Source: Ruminococcaceae bacterium UBA7080 (GTDB lineage: Bacteria; Bacillota; Clostridia; Oscillospirales; Acutalibacteraceae). Taken from it: 64,000 bases of DNA. The stretch covers positions 110,345-174,344 of the forward strand of contig DKZG01000014.1 in assembly GCA_002493595.1 (NCBI GenBank), read 5' to 3'. The position numbers were made by a program, and so were the translations under genes. Shown in pieces: positions 27,356 to 36,735 of this stretch (positions within the stretch are counted from its first letter, which is position 1; each line of letters starts with the position of its first letter). Below the pieces are notes generated by a model. The model was not told the DNA's origin. It made no database searches and was given only the letters and a program-made list of their open reading frames with translations.

Positions 27356-28375
27356 TTATTCACCCTTCATTTCAAGGAGCTTAACCTTTCCGCTGTAAGA
27401 AGCTTCCGAAACTCTGATTGAATCGGCAATTGCTTCCTCAATATCATCCTCTTCTACACCGAGCTCTTTAGTGTACACATTGTTGAAGAAAAGGTCAATG
27501 TCCATAATATCAGGAAGATTGAAAGGATCCATACCGGAATCAATACCGCGTTTTTTATAATCCTTAACGACCTTGATCATACCCATTTTCATCATCATAG
27601 GTGAAACACCGACAATTTTTCTGTTGTGCATTCCTCTTGCTTCGTAAACAATATCAAGGAATTTATCCCACTTCATATTGTACATTCCGATAGGAATTGC
27701 CTCAAATCCGGACTTCTGTCTCTCCGCAGCACCGGCAATTGCCTGACCAACCTGACGACATGTGAGCATGGTTGTACCGCCTGTCGGATACATTGTAAAC
27801 GGCCAGCTGTCCATAAATCCAATCTGCTCAAGAAGAACAGTCCATACAGGCTTTCTGCCCGGCTGTGTACCGAATATGTAAGGAAGCTCAAGAACAGCAC
27901 AGCTGAAGTTATCATCACAAAAAGCTTCACAAACCTCTTCCTGCATAATTCTTGATTTGAAATACGGATTACGCTCGGTAAGACGCATATCGGGTCTTGC
28001 CTTTGAAAGATATGAGAAATATGAGCCAAGAACAACAGCTCTCTTAACACCAACCTTTTTACAAATCGGGAAGATTCTCTTGAGCGGTGCAATATTATAC
28101 TTATAATAATAATCCATAACCGGTGCAGGGAATTCTACTCTCTCATCAACACCTGCAGCAAAAATGAATACATCATTTCCCTTAAGCATCTCCTCAAGCT
28201 CTTCATCACTTCTTTTGTTGATGTCACCGAATACAATCTCCATCTCCTCAGGAATAGGAGCTCCCTCAGGTAAAGGCGGTAAAGCAACCGAAGTTACCTT
28301 ATGACCTTTTTTGATAAGACAGGTGGCTGCCTCACAGCCGAGAAGACCTGTACCGCCAATCATAAAAACGTTCAT
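27356..28375 (-). CDS. NAD-dependent epimerase/dehydratase family protein
   Basis: This 339-aa extended short-chain dehydrogenase has the Rossmann motif MIGGTGLLGCEAA at the N-terminus, a central Tyr/Lys region around KARPDMRLTERNPYFKS, and LELPYIFGTQPG. The product and substrate are not deducible. I start at ATG 28375 because GCGGAGG lies seven bases upstream, rather than 20 codons earlier. Some active-site positions look atypical (no clear YxxxK), so it may be an NmrA-like redox sensor or binding protein. Confidence 0.78.
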   Translation of the reverse strand: MNVFMIGGTGLLGCEAATCLIKKGHKVTSVALPPLPEGAPIPEEMEIVFGDINKRSDEELEEMLKGNDVFIFAAGVDERVEFPAPVMDYYYKYNIAPLKRIFPICKKVGVKRAVVLGSYFSYLSKARPDMRLTERNPYFKSRIMQEEVCEAFCDDNFSCAVLELPYIFGTQPGRKPVWTVLLEQIGFMDSWPFTMYPTGGTTMLTCRQVGQAIAGAAERQKSGFEAIPIGMYNMKWDKFLDIVYEARGMHNRKIVGVSPMMMKMGMIKVVKDYKKRGIDSGMDPFNLPDIMDIDLFFNNVYTKELGVEEDDIEEAIADSIRVSEASYSGKVKLLEMKGE

Positions 28376-28442
28376 AACATTTCCTCCGCAAAATACAATA
28401 TAATAAAAAATTAACAATTTGTCATTTTCAGACAATATATTA

Positions 28443-28471
28443 ATTATAATTCATAGACAAAAAATTGTCAA
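28443..28471 (-). promoter_or_regulatory. Consensus sigma-A promoter for the epimerase gene
   Basis: On the minus strand, a perfect TTGACA (28471-28466), a 17-base spacer and a perfect TATAAT (28448-28443) lie about 68 bases upstream of the epimerase ATG. The promoter is expected to be strong. Confidence 0.85.
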
Positions 28472-28570
28472 CATACTTGTGATATAATAATCGTTTAATA
28501 AATAAACTGTTCATAATTTCACAAACGAATGCAAAATATCAAATGTATATTTGCAAAATTCTTTTCACAC

Positions 28571-28876
28571 CTATGAAAATAAAAGGCAAAGTAAAAGTAA
28601 AAAAGGAGGATATGTAAATTCCAATATCAGGTCAATGGCTATAACGAATGGATTTAAACATTGTTTAACTGTGCATATAAAATTGATAAACAAAAATGCA
28701 AACGGAAAAAACAAAATATAAAAGTCATATATGCTTTTAACAGGAACATAGTTAAAATATATTCTATTACCAAACAAAGACCAAAGCATTTCTAATATAT
28801 AAAGCAGCAAAATCAGAATCAGAGCAGTTTTTTCTAAGCGCGGCAAACTCTTTAAATAAATATGCAGTTCTTTCAT
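28571..28876 (-). CDS. Small hydrophobic membrane protein, unknown
   Basis: This 101-aa frame begins MKELHIYLKSLPRLEKTA. It has three hydrophobic stretches (about 18-34, 48-66 and 80-100) and ends in a Leu/Phe-rich tail. GGTGAT is seven bases before the ATG, and an upstream in-frame start (28951) exists without a good site. I do not recognise a family. It sits alone between ldh and the epimerase promoter, and could be a decayed gene. Confidence 0.45.
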   Translation of the reverse strand: MKELHIYLKSLPRLEKTALILILLLYILEMLWSLFGNRIYFNYVPVKSIYDFYILFFPFAFLFINFICTVKQCLNPFVIAIDLILEFTYPPFLLLLCLLFS

Positions 28877-28998
28877 ATCATCACCATTACAAATACCCTT
28901 CAATTCATTAGTGAACTTGAAGAGCATTTGTAACAAAAAAGATATAAACATTTTTCAATATTTTTTGAGCTGTCAAAATATAAGTTAATGTTTTTTTA

Positions 28999-29946
28999 TT
29001 ATGATATTCCTATTTCATCTTTCATTTCCCTTAGAATTTTACATGAAGATGAAAACTTTTCTCTCTCTTCTTCATTTAGCTGCATTTGTATAATCTCACG
29101 AACACCATTGTGATTAACAACACACGGAACACCGACATAAATCCCTTGTTCACCATATTCACCTTTTAGATATGTGGAAACGGTAAAAATTGAATTTTCA
29201 TCAAAAAGAATAGCTCTGGTCAATCTTGCAAGGACCATACCGATACCATAATAGGTTGCACGCTTAGCTTTAATAATCTCATACGCTGACTCCTTAACAT
29301 CAATTGCAATTTTTTGCATATCTTCCATTAAATGAGGGTACCTTTCTTCCAGTTGCGAAAGAGCATTAACAGATACTGCAGCATTGCTCCATGCAACAAA
29401 TTCCGAATCACCATGCTCACCAATAACATAAGCATGAACATTTCGCGGATTGACCTTAAAATAATCACTCATCATATGACGAAGTCTGGCTGAATCAAGA
29501 GTTGTGCCCGAACCGAGAACACGATTTGCCGGAAAACCGGATAAATGATAAACCACCTGTGTCATAATATCCACAGGATTTGAAGCAATGAGAAATACGC
29601 CGTTAAAGCCGCTGGAAACAATAGCTTCCACGATTGTTTTGAACACCTTATAGTTCTTCTGCAACAGATCTCGCCTGCTTTCGCCTTCTTCCTGAGGAGC
29701 ACCGGCACAAATCACGGCAACATCCGCGTCTGCACAGCAATTATAATCACCGGATTTAATTTTCATAGAGCTCGGTGCAAAAGGCAAGCCATGGGATAAA
29801 TCCATCGCCTCTCCTCTGGCACGCTCTTTATTAATATCAATAAGCACAAGCTCATCACAAATGTTTTGATTTAAAAGAGCATAGGCATAGCTCATTCCAA
29901 CCATACCAACACCGACTATAGCCACTTTTTTATTATCCTTAAACAT
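28999..29946 (-). CDS. ldh: L-lactate dehydrogenase
   Basis: This 315-aa NAD-dependent enzyme interconverts pyruvate and lactate. It has the Rossmann GVGMVGMSYA and the substrate loop PQEEGESRRDLLQ, whose Gln-containing start (LDH type, not MDH Arg) and catalytic Arg fit lactate. It also has IASNPVDIMTQV, RVLGSGTTLDSARLR (Asp/Arg) and the catalytic His in VIGEHGDSEF. ATG 29946 is chosen because the family begins there; an upstream TTG lies inside a strong hairpin. The ribosome site GGGTGA is within that hairpin. Confidence 0.95.
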   Translation of the reverse strand: MFKDNKKVAIVGVGMVGMSYAYALLNQNICDELVLIDINKERARGEAMDLSHGLPFAPSSMKIKSGDYNCCADADVAVICAGAPQEEGESRRDLLQKNYKVFKTIVEAIVSSGFNGVFLIASNPVDIMTQVVYHLSGFPANRVLGSGTTLDSARLRHMMSDYFKVNPRNVHAYVIGEHGDSEFVAWSNAAVSVNALSQLEERYPHLMEDMQKIAIDVKESAYEIIKAKRATYYGIGMVLARLTRAILFDENSIFTVSTYLKGEYGEQGIYVGVPCVVNHNGVREIIQMQLNEEEREKFSSSCKILREMKDEIGIS

Positions 29947-29950
29947 AAAA

Positions 29951-29984
29951 TCACCCAAGAGTATTGTTGCCAACTCTTGGGTGA
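29951..29984 (-). promoter_or_regulatory. Hairpin covering the ldh ribosome site
   Basis: Perfect 12-bp arms (29951-29962 and 29973-29984) with a 10-base loop lie between the stop of the upstream gene and the ldh ATG, followed by TTTT and the start codon. It may end the upstream transcript, or it may sequester the GGGTGA ribosome site of ldh in read-through RNA. Confidence 0.65.
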
Positions 29985-30000
29985 TAATTCTTAATTTATG

Positions 30001-31389
30001 TTAAATTTGACTTTCATCGTTTATATATTTTATATCATCAACATAATCTTTTAAAATAGGAATAAGCTTTTCTTCAATTTCTTTTTCCGATGAGAGTATT
30101 AAGTCGGTATCAAATTTTCTTCCGTCAGAAAAAGAAAAAATATACGATTCTCTTTCAATCCAATCTCCATACACATTATATCTTCCATCGACATGATATA
30201 TTCCCAGTAATTCATCAAATTGATATTCTTCATACTCATCTGACAAAAAAGCATCAGACTTATAAACCATATAATCATCATAAACTTTCATATTTCCGCC
30301 AATCATATCAACTGCAAAAATAAGAGTTAAAACAAGAACAATTTCAAAGAAAATAATCGCTGTTATTTTACTTGCAGAAGAATATAAAATATTATCATAT
30401 TCCTCTGCCTTGGCTGCGTTTTTCTTATTAAACAACTTATTGAATTTATTTTTAAAAGCTATACTTCCGAAAGCAGCCGGAAGTCCGGCAAAAATAAAAG
30501 AATCAGCACCTCTCAAACCTGAATAGAATAATGTGTCTTTTGCCATTATTTTATTTGAAATCATAATTACTGCAAAAAAGAATATTGAAAAAATAGAGAA
30601 TAAAAATAAAAGGGTTTTCAGAAGTAACACAAAATCCTTTTTGCCATACCTATAATCAGCAACTTCCAAAAAAGAAGCACATTCCGAAGTTATCGCACAA
30701 TAATCATCATCTAAATTTCTTATAAAGGTTAAAAGCTTTTTATCATAAGATGTAAGTTTATTCTTTCGATCAAGTTTTTCATATTCTTTTATTGATTTTG
30801 AATAATCGCCCTTCAAAAAATCAATATAGCCGTCAAATCTTGTATAATGTTCAAGGAGAATAAACGTTTCATATTGACTGTAAATAAGTTCATAGAAAAC
30901 AGTTTTTTCTGCCGAATCATCAGGAATATCTTTTTCTTTGATAGTGAACACTTTTGTAAGTTCTTTATGTTTTGCATCAGACAGCATATTACACTTAACA
31001 GAATCGCCAGCTATTTTTTCGATTTCTTTCAGATGTAAATTCAAAAAACTGCTTAGAACATCAAAACAAGCCTGAAACCTTTTTTTATTTTCAATATATG
31101 AAAAATAATAACAGCGATAATCTGACAAATCCATATACGCTATCAATTCCGGCAAATGAAAATACAGCTCATCATTCTTATTAAGATATATCCGACAAAA
31201 CAAAGTTCCGACCGGACAAAATGTTTGTTCCTTCTTTGAAAAAACAAAGTCAATTTTTATAAGATTAAACTCCACTGTCCAAAGGGCAAAATGCTTATCT
31301 TCAAAAAAACTAACGAAAATTGAATCGTTCTTTGAAGCCCAATTATTTACAGATACATCGCAGTATTTTATGAATTGAGTAATTGCCAT
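30001..31389 (-). CDS. Membrane protein of unknown function
   Basis: I do not recognise this 462-aa protein. The first 255 residues are soluble and charged (VSVNNWASKNDSIF, later a helical stretch FDGYIDFLKGDYSKSIKEYEK). Three hydrophobic segments follow (about 257-285, 293-312 and 345-368), with a Lys/Asn-rich cytosolic loop KNKFNKLFNKKNAAK. The C-terminal 90 residues are acidic and soluble. It starts alone after a 113-base gap. Codon use looks AT-richer than its neighbours. Confidence 0.65.
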   Translation of the reverse strand: MAITQFIKYCDVSVNNWASKNDSIFVSFFEDKHFALWTVEFNLIKIDFVFSKKEQTFCPVGTLFCRIYLNKNDELYFHLPELIAYMDLSDYRCYYFSYIENKKRFQACFDVLSSFLNLHLKEIEKIAGDSVKCNMLSDAKHKELTKVFTIKEKDIPDDSAEKTVFYELIYSQYETFILLEHYTRFDGYIDFLKGDYSKSIKEYEKLDRKNKLTSYDKKLLTFIRNLDDDYCAITSECASFLEVADYRYGKKDFVLLLKTLLFLFSIFSIFFFAVIMISNKIMAKDTLFYSGLRGADSFIFAGLPAAFGSIAFKNKFNKLFNKKNAAKAEEYDNILYSSASKITAIIFFEIVLVLTLIFAVDMIGGNMKVYDDYMVYKSDAFLSDEYEEYQFDELLGIYHVDGRYNVYGDWIERESYIFSFSDGRKFDTDLILSSEKEIEEKLIPILKDYVDDIKYINDESQI

Positions 31390-31502
31390 ATTTCACCATT
31401 ATTTATAGACTCTATATAACAAACAAAGCAACAACAGTCCATAAATCCAATCTGCAAAAGCGGTTCTATCTTTGCTTGAGCATATAATTGCTGCTAAAAC
31501 AT

Positions 31503-32045
31503 TTATTTAAAGAAAAGCGGTAATTTTTCAAGGAAAACAATATCTGTTCTGTCGGCAGCATCACCCTCAGCAAGCGGTGCTGCACACGCAGCAATTTTGC
31601 CTCCAAATGCATCCACAAGACCGATAACCGCTTTTAGACTTTCACCGGTAGAAATAACATCGTCAAGTATAAGAACTCGTTTATCCTTCAGCAAATCGCC
31701 GTCCTCGTGACCGAGATAGAGCGTTTGTTCTTTTTGAGTGGTTATACTTCTTACGGTATATTCAACAGGGTTATCCATATACACCTTAACACCCTTGCGT
31801 GCAACTATGTATTTTTTACCACTGATTTTACTCATTTCATAAGCCAAAGGAATGGACTTGGCCTCCGGTGTGAGAATATAATCAAACTCAGGACATTTAT
31901 TCAGCAATGCCTTTGCACAGGCTTCTGTCAGTTCAACATCACCAAAAAGAATAAATGCTGCAATATCAAGACTGTCTGAAACGGCAAAGCGCTTAAGCTG
32001 ACGCTCAACACCTGCTATTTTCAGAGTATAAAATTCCTCTCTCAT
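31503..32045 (-). CDS. Adenine/xanthine phosphoribosyltransferase-like protein
   Basis: This 180-aa type I phosphoribosyltransferase has the PRPP loop VLILDDVISTGESLKAV and the earlier KYIVARKGVKVYMD typical of Apt/Xpt-like proteins. It would join a purine base to PRPP; which base is not clear. It overlaps the HIT gene by 4 bases and is the last gene of the alaS operon. Confidence 0.85.
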   Translation of the reverse strand: MREEFYTLKIAGVERQLKRFAVSDSLDIAAFILFGDVELTEACAKALLNKCPEFDYILTPEAKSIPLAYEMSKISGKKYIVARKGVKVYMDNPVEYTVRSITTQKEQTLYLGHEDGDLLKDKRVLILDDVISTGESLKAVIGLVDAFGGKIAACAAPLAEGDAADRTDIVFLEKLPLFFK

Positions 32046-32374
32046 ATGATTTTTTCCCCCATTTTTACTCCGCCGATAAGGTGGAAATGAAGGTGTTTAA
32101 CCGTTTGGCCCGCATCTTCACCACAGTTATTTATAATTCTGTAAGAGTCAATTCCCTGAGACTTTGCAATCTCAGGAATTTTCTCAAAAATAGCAGCAAC
32201 ATATTTACTGTTTTCATCTGTAACATTATTTGCGGATTCAATATGCACCTTGGGCACAATGATAATATGAACAGGTGCAACAGGTGCAATATCCTTAAAA
32301 GCAAGAATATTATTATCCTCATAAATTTTGGTCGAAGGAATATTTCCTGCAATGATTTTACAAAACAAACACAT
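32042..32374 (-). CDS. HIT family hydrolase (HinT-like)
   Basis: This 110-aa histidine-triad protein has CLFCKIIAGNIPS at the N-terminus, APVHIIIVPK, and the triad HLHFHLIGG. HinT proteins hydrolyse nucleoside phosphoramidates, including aminoacyl-AMP. That fits its position directly after alanyl-tRNA synthetase. ATG 32374 is chosen over a GTG three codons upstream because GAGG has better spacing. Confidence 0.9.
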   Translation of the reverse strand: MCLFCKIIAGNIPSTKIYEDNNILAFKDIAPVAPVHIIIVPKVHIESANNVTDENSKYVAAIFEKIPEIAKSQGIDSYRIINNCGEDAGQTVKHLHFHLIGGVKMGEKII

Positions 32375-32386
32375 ATGCAACACCTC

Positions 32387-35017
32387 TTATTTAATCATTG
32401 ATTTTACAACGCCCTCAGAAGCTTCCAACGCGCTGTCAAGCTTTGACAAATCCTTGGCACCTGCCATAGCTAAATCAGGACGGCCGCCTCCGCCTCCTCC
32501 TGCAAGCTTTGCAATCTCGCGAACAAGATCTCCGGCTTTAACGCCCCTTGCAATTGCATTTTTTCCGCACACGGCAACAATATTTGCCTTATCACCGTTT
32601 ACACCGGCAACAACTGCAACAACATTATCGCCCTTAGACTTAAGATCATCACCCATTGAGCGCAAAGCATCCGGTGTAGTGCCCTCCACTCTCACTGAAT
32701 AAAATTCAAGTCCGTCAATCTCAACAGGCTTTGAAAACATATCTGCACTTTTAAGCTTTGTAAGCTCTGCGTTCAGACGCTGAATTTCTTTATCCTTATC
32801 TTTAATCTCAGCTACAATGGCCGATGCTCTTTCATTAATCTCGTTATCTGAAGTTTTAAATGCAGCGGCAACCAGTTTTACCATAGCCTCATTATGATTT
32901 AAATAAGCAAGCAAATTCATACCGGTAAATGCTGTAATCCTTCTTACACCGGCAGCAACTGATGACTCAGAAATAATTTTAAACAAACCAAGCTCACCGC
33001 TGTTTGAAACATGTGTTCCGCCGCAGAATTCAGTTGAAAAATCACCGGCCTTAACTACACGAACAATGTCACCGTACTTCTCACCAAAAAGCATCATTGC
33101 TCCTATTTTTTTTGCCTCATCGATAGGCATTTCCTGCATAATTACAGGCTGAGCCTGCATAATGAACTGATTTACAAGCATTTCAACTTTAACAAGTTCA
33201 TCAGCAGTCATCGGATTAAAATGGGTAAAGTCAAAACGAACTTCCTTTTCATTAACAAGCTGACCGGCCTGCTCAACATGCGTGCCAAGCACCTGACGAA
33301 GTGCTGCCTGAAGAAGATGAGCCGCTGTATGGTTTTTCATAATTGCTTTATGTCTGAGCTCATTCAGGCTTGCATTTACTCTGTCGCCAACACTGATAAC
33401 ACCTTTTGATACATTACCGCTGTGAAGATAAATACCATCAGCATTTTTTGATGTATCGGCAACCAGGAACACGTTATTATCACCGTTTTTAATTACACCG
33501 CTGTCACCGACCTGTCCACCTGACTGGGCATAAAACGGGGTTTTATCAAGTACAACCATACCCTGCTCATCAGCACCAAGCATATCCACAAGCTCGCCGT
33601 CTGAATTCACAATACTCAGAACCTTGGCATCACATTCAAAATCGGTATATCCAACAAATTCTGTCTTTACAGCGTCAATCTTTACACTTTCACCCTTCCA
33701 AGCGTCGGCTCCCGCATCCTTACGGGCTGCACGTGCTGTTGCTTTTTGATTTGCAAGAAGAGCATTAAACCTGTCCTCATCAACCGTTATTCCCTTTTCT
33801 TCAAGAATATCTTTAGTAAGATCAAGCGGAAAGCCGTAAGTATCATTCAACTTAAAAGCATCCTCTCCTGAAAAAACATGACCTTCCATATTCGTGATAT
33901 ATTCATCAAGAAGCGCAAGTCCGGCATCAATTGTTTTGCCGAACGAGTCCTCCTCAGCAAGAATAACCTTAGTAATAAGCTCTTCCTTATCTGCCAGCTC
34001 GGGATAAGCGCAAGCATTTTCCTCAATAACAGTTTTACATACCTTATAAAGAAACGGCTCATTGACGCCCAAAAGCCTTCCGTGGCGACATGCACGGCGT
34101 ATAAGACGTCTTAATACATAACCCCTGCCGTTATTAGACGGTATTACACCATCGCCAATCATAAAGGTTGAAGAACGCACATGATCTGTAATAACACGAA
34201 GCGAAATATCCTTTTTTTCATCATCATGATATGTTACTTTGGAAATTTCGGAAATCTTTTTCATAATGTTTTGCACAGTATCAACTTCAAAAATATTGTC
34301 CACATCCTGCATGATGCAAGCAAGCCTTTCAAGACCCATACCTGTATCAATATTCGGGTGTGCAAGCGGCGTATAGTTATTATTGCCGTCATTGTCAAAC
34401 TGGGTGAAAACATTATTCCAGAATTCAACATATCTGTCACATTCACATCCCGGACCGCAATCGGGTTTGCCGCAGCCGTATTTTTCGCCGCGGTCAAAAT
34501 GGATTTCAGAGCACGGACCGCATGGACCCGAACCATGCTCCCAGAAGTTATCCTCCTTGCCGAGCCTTACAATATGGTCCGGTGCAACACCGTTTTGCTT
34601 TGTCCAAATTTCAAATGCTTCATCATCATTTTCATAAATTGTGATATAAAGCTTATCAACCGGCATTTCAAGCACCTTTGTGCAAAACTCCCAAGCCCAT
34701 GCTGTTGCATCCTTTTTAAAATAATCGCCAAATGAAAAATTTCCAAGCATTTCAAAAAAAGTACCGTGACGTGCTGTTTTGCCGACATTTTCAATATCCG
34801 GTGTACGAATGCACTTTTGACAGGTTGTAACTCTGCTGCGAGGCGGAGTTACTTCTCCCGTAAAATACTTTTTCATCGGCGCCATGCCTGAATTTATTAA
34901 TAAAAGACTCTTATCCCCGTTTGGCACAAGCGAAAAACTGGGAAGTCTTAAATGTCCCTTGCTCTCAAAAAAAGACAAGTATTTCTCTCTTAAATCATTT
35001 AATGATGTCCATTCCAT
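32387..35017 (-). CDS. alaS: Alanyl-tRNA synthetase
   Basis: This 876-aa AlaRS is full length. The class II catalytic core (about 1-360) starts LNDLREKYLSFFESKGHLRL, with GSGPCGPCSEIHFD. Next comes a tRNA-recognition domain, the editing domain (HTAAHLLQAALRQVLG with zinc-ligand His, and CGGTHVSNSGEL) and the C-Ala domain, which ends with a Gly-rich GGGGGGRPDLAMAG. The ATG at 35017 has GAGG at 9 bases. No T-box is seen in the short leader. It heads alaS-HIT-PRTase. Confidence 0.97.
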   Translation of the reverse strand: MEWTSLNDLREKYLSFFESKGHLRLPSFSLVPNGDKSLLLINSGMAPMKKYFTGEVTPPRSRVTTCQKCIRTPDIENVGKTARHGTFFEMLGNFSFGDYFKKDATAWAWEFCTKVLEMPVDKLYITIYENDDEAFEIWTKQNGVAPDHIVRLGKEDNFWEHGSGPCGPCSEIHFDRGEKYGCGKPDCGPGCECDRYVEFWNNVFTQFDNDGNNNYTPLAHPNIDTGMGLERLACIMQDVDNIFEVDTVQNIMKKISEISKVTYHDDEKKDISLRVITDHVRSSTFMIGDGVIPSNNGRGYVLRRLIRRACRHGRLLGVNEPFLYKVCKTVIEENACAYPELADKEELITKVILAEEDSFGKTIDAGLALLDEYITNMEGHVFSGEDAFKLNDTYGFPLDLTKDILEEKGITVDEDRFNALLANQKATARAARKDAGADAWKGESVKIDAVKTEFVGYTDFECDAKVLSIVNSDGELVDMLGADEQGMVVLDKTPFYAQSGGQVGDSGVIKNGDNNVFLVADTSKNADGIYLHSGNVSKGVISVGDRVNASLNELRHKAIMKNHTAAHLLQAALRQVLGTHVEQAGQLVNEKEVRFDFTHFNPMTADELVKVEMLVNQFIMQAQPVIMQEMPIDEAKKIGAMMLFGEKYGDIVRVVKAGDFSTEFCGGTHVSNSGELGLFKIISESSVAAGVRRITAFTGMNLLAYLNHNEAMVKLVAAAFKTSDNEINERASAIVAEIKDKDKEIQRLNAELTKLKSADMFSKPVEIDGLEFYSVRVEGTTPDALRSMGDDLKSKGDNVVAVVAGVNGDKANIVAVCGKNAIARGVKAGDLVREIAKLAGGGGGGRPDLAMAGAKDLSKLDSALEASEGVVKSMIK

Positions 35018-35093
35018 AATTATATACCTCAAATTTCACTTGACAATAAAATAACACTATCAAATAAAATATATTTTTCTTAATAAAAGCGTC

Positions 35094-35122
35094 AAGGGCA
35101 ACAATAGAATACTGTTGCCCTT
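35094..35122. terminator. Hairpin after the PC4-like gene
   Basis: A 10-bp perfect inverted repeat (35094-35103 and 35113-35122), with GGGCAACA at its core, lies 15 bases beyond the stop of the PC4-like gene, in the short gap before alaS. The following T-run is displaced, so the terminator is probably weak. Confidence 0.55.
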
Positions 35123-35136
35123 TAGATTTACTTTTC

Positions 35137-35352
35137 TCAGAGCTTTTCAACAATTTTAGTAAGTTCCTTAACTTCATCTTCCGTGAAGGTAAGACCCTTG
35201 CTCATTTTAGAATGATCAGGTGACCAGTCCCTGACGTCAATCTTTGGTTCACGGCCGTTCCAAGAAATCATATTAACTTCTCTTGTCCAGCCTCTTGCAG
35301 TTTCGGAAATAACTCCAAGGTGCTCTGTGATTTCATACTTGATTTCAGGCAT
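35137..35352 (-). CDS. YdbC/PC4-like transcription coactivator family protein
   Basis: This 71-aa protein has the whole bacterial PC4 (YdbC) domain: KYEITEHLGVISE, GWTREVNMISWNGREPKIDV and WSPDHSKMSKGLTF. YdbC binds single-stranded DNA as a dimer. ATG 35352 has AAGGAGG seven bases before it. It is a single-gene unit between alaS and ackA. Confidence 0.9.
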   Translation of the reverse strand: MPEIKYEITEHLGVISETARGWTREVNMISWNGREPKIDVRDWSPDHSKMSKGLTFTEDEVKELTKIVEKL

Positions 35353-35421
35353 AAATACTCCTCCTTTTCGCATATTTTAAATCAAATTAATTTACTTAAT
35401 ATAATTTACTGCATTAAATCT

Positions 35422-36639
35422 TTAAAGATTGCTTACAATCTCGGCTGTATCGCGTGCAATTGTCAGCTCTTCATCTGTTGCAAGAATAAACACTCTAACC
35501 TTATCCGTTGAATTCGTAAGCTCAGCTTCTGCACCCTTCTGTGTTTTTTGGTTAACTGCTTCATTAATATAAACACCCATGTAACCCAAATAAGAGCAAA
35601 CCTTTGAACGAAGCCAAACACCGTTTTCACCTATACCGCCTGTAAATACAATAGCATCAACACCGTTCATGGCTGCGATATATGAACCAATATACTTTGC
35701 AATTTCATAGGCCTGCATCTCGTGAGCGAGAATTGCGCGCTCATGGCCCTGTGCCTGCGCTGCAACAATATCTCTGTCATCGGAAGAAACACCCGAAATA
35801 GCACTGACACCTGATTTCTTGTTAAGGATTTTATCCATCTCATCCGGAGTAAGACCAAGCTTTTTCATTACAAATGTAACTACGGAAGGATCAACACCGC
35901 CTGAGCGTGTGCCCATCATAAAGCCATCAAGAGGCGTAAAGCCCATGGATGTATCCACAACCTTACCATGGTCAACAGCAGCTATAGATGAACCGTTGCC
36001 CAAATGACAGGTAATGATTTTTAAATCATTAATGCTTTTACCCATTTTATCGGCTACTCTATGAGATACAAACTTATGTGATGTGCCGTGGAAGCCATAG
36101 CGGCGAACACCGTACTTCTCATAATACTCATAAGGAACAGCATACATGTATGCTTTGGCAGGCATTGTGCTGTGAAATGCAGTATCAAATACAGCAACCT
36201 GAGGAACACTCGGACCTACAACCTCAAGACAAGCTTTATAGCCCTGAAGATTAGCAGGATTATGGAGAGGGGCAAGAGGCGCAAGCTCTTCAACCGTATT
36301 AACAACTTCTTCATCAATAAGAACGCTCTTGGTATATTTATCACCGCCCTGAACAAAACGATGACCGATAGCATCAATCTCACTGAATGAATGAATAACC
36401 TTATGCTCGCCCTCGGAAAGGATATATTTAACTTCGTTAAAAGCATCCGTATGTGTGAGAAGTTCTTTATCGTATGTAAATTTCTCACCGTCTACTTTAA
36501 CAATAACATTTTCTTCTCCACCGCTGATTTGCATACCGATTCTTTCGATAGCACCTTTGCAAAGCACAGACTCGTCAGACATATCCATCAGCTGATATTT
36601 GAGTGATGAACTGCCGCAATTAATAACAAGAATTTTCAA
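35422..36639 (-). CDS. ackA: Acetate kinase
   Basis: This 405-aa enzyme makes ATP and acetate from acetyl phosphate. Seen are the N-terminal VINCGSSSLKYQL, the catalytic Asp/Arg region QVAVFDTAFHSTMP, FHGTSHKFVSHR, HLGNGSSIAAVDHGK and VFTGGIGENG. Translation starts at TTG 36639, with GGAGG seven bases upstream. No pta is adjacent. It is divergent from tmcAL. Confidence 0.97.
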   Translation of the reverse strand: MKILVINCGSSSLKYQLMDMSDESVLCKGAIERIGMQISGGEENVIVKVDGEKFTYDKELLTHTDAFNEVKYILSEGEHKVIHSFSEIDAIGHRFVQGGDKYTKSVLIDEEVVNTVEELAPLAPLHNPANLQGYKACLEVVGPSVPQVAVFDTAFHSTMPAKAYMYAVPYEYYEKYGVRRYGFHGTSHKFVSHRVADKMGKSINDLKIITCHLGNGSSIAAVDHGKVVDTSMGFTPLDGFMMGTRSGGVDPSVVTFVMKKLGLTPDEMDKILNKKSGVSAISGVSSDDRDIVAAQAQGHERAILAHEMQAYEIAKYIGSYIAAMNGVDAIVFTGGIGENGVWLRSKVCSYLGYMGVYINEAVNQKTQKGAEAELTNSTDKVRVFILATDEELTIARDTAEIVSNL

Positions 36640-36656
36640 AATATTTCCTCCAGCTA

Positions 36657-36713
36657 TTGAAATAATAAATATAATATAGTAATATAATAATATAAATTAT
36701 ATAATAATGTCAA
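36657..36713. promoter_or_regulatory. Overlapping divergent promoters of ackA and tmcAL
   Basis: On the plus strand, TTGAAA (36657-36662), 17 bases and TAATAT (36680-36685) face tmcAL. On the minus strand, TTGACA (36713-36708) and an AT-rich -10 about 17-18 bases away face ackA. The two overlap, so polymerases may compete. Confidence 0.5.
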
Positions 36714-36735
36714 GGACTTTTTATAAGGATTTTTT

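Noticed and set aside
35018..35136. T-box riboswitch before alaS
   Set aside because: The gap is about 120 bases and has no T-box sequence or specifier-loop structure.
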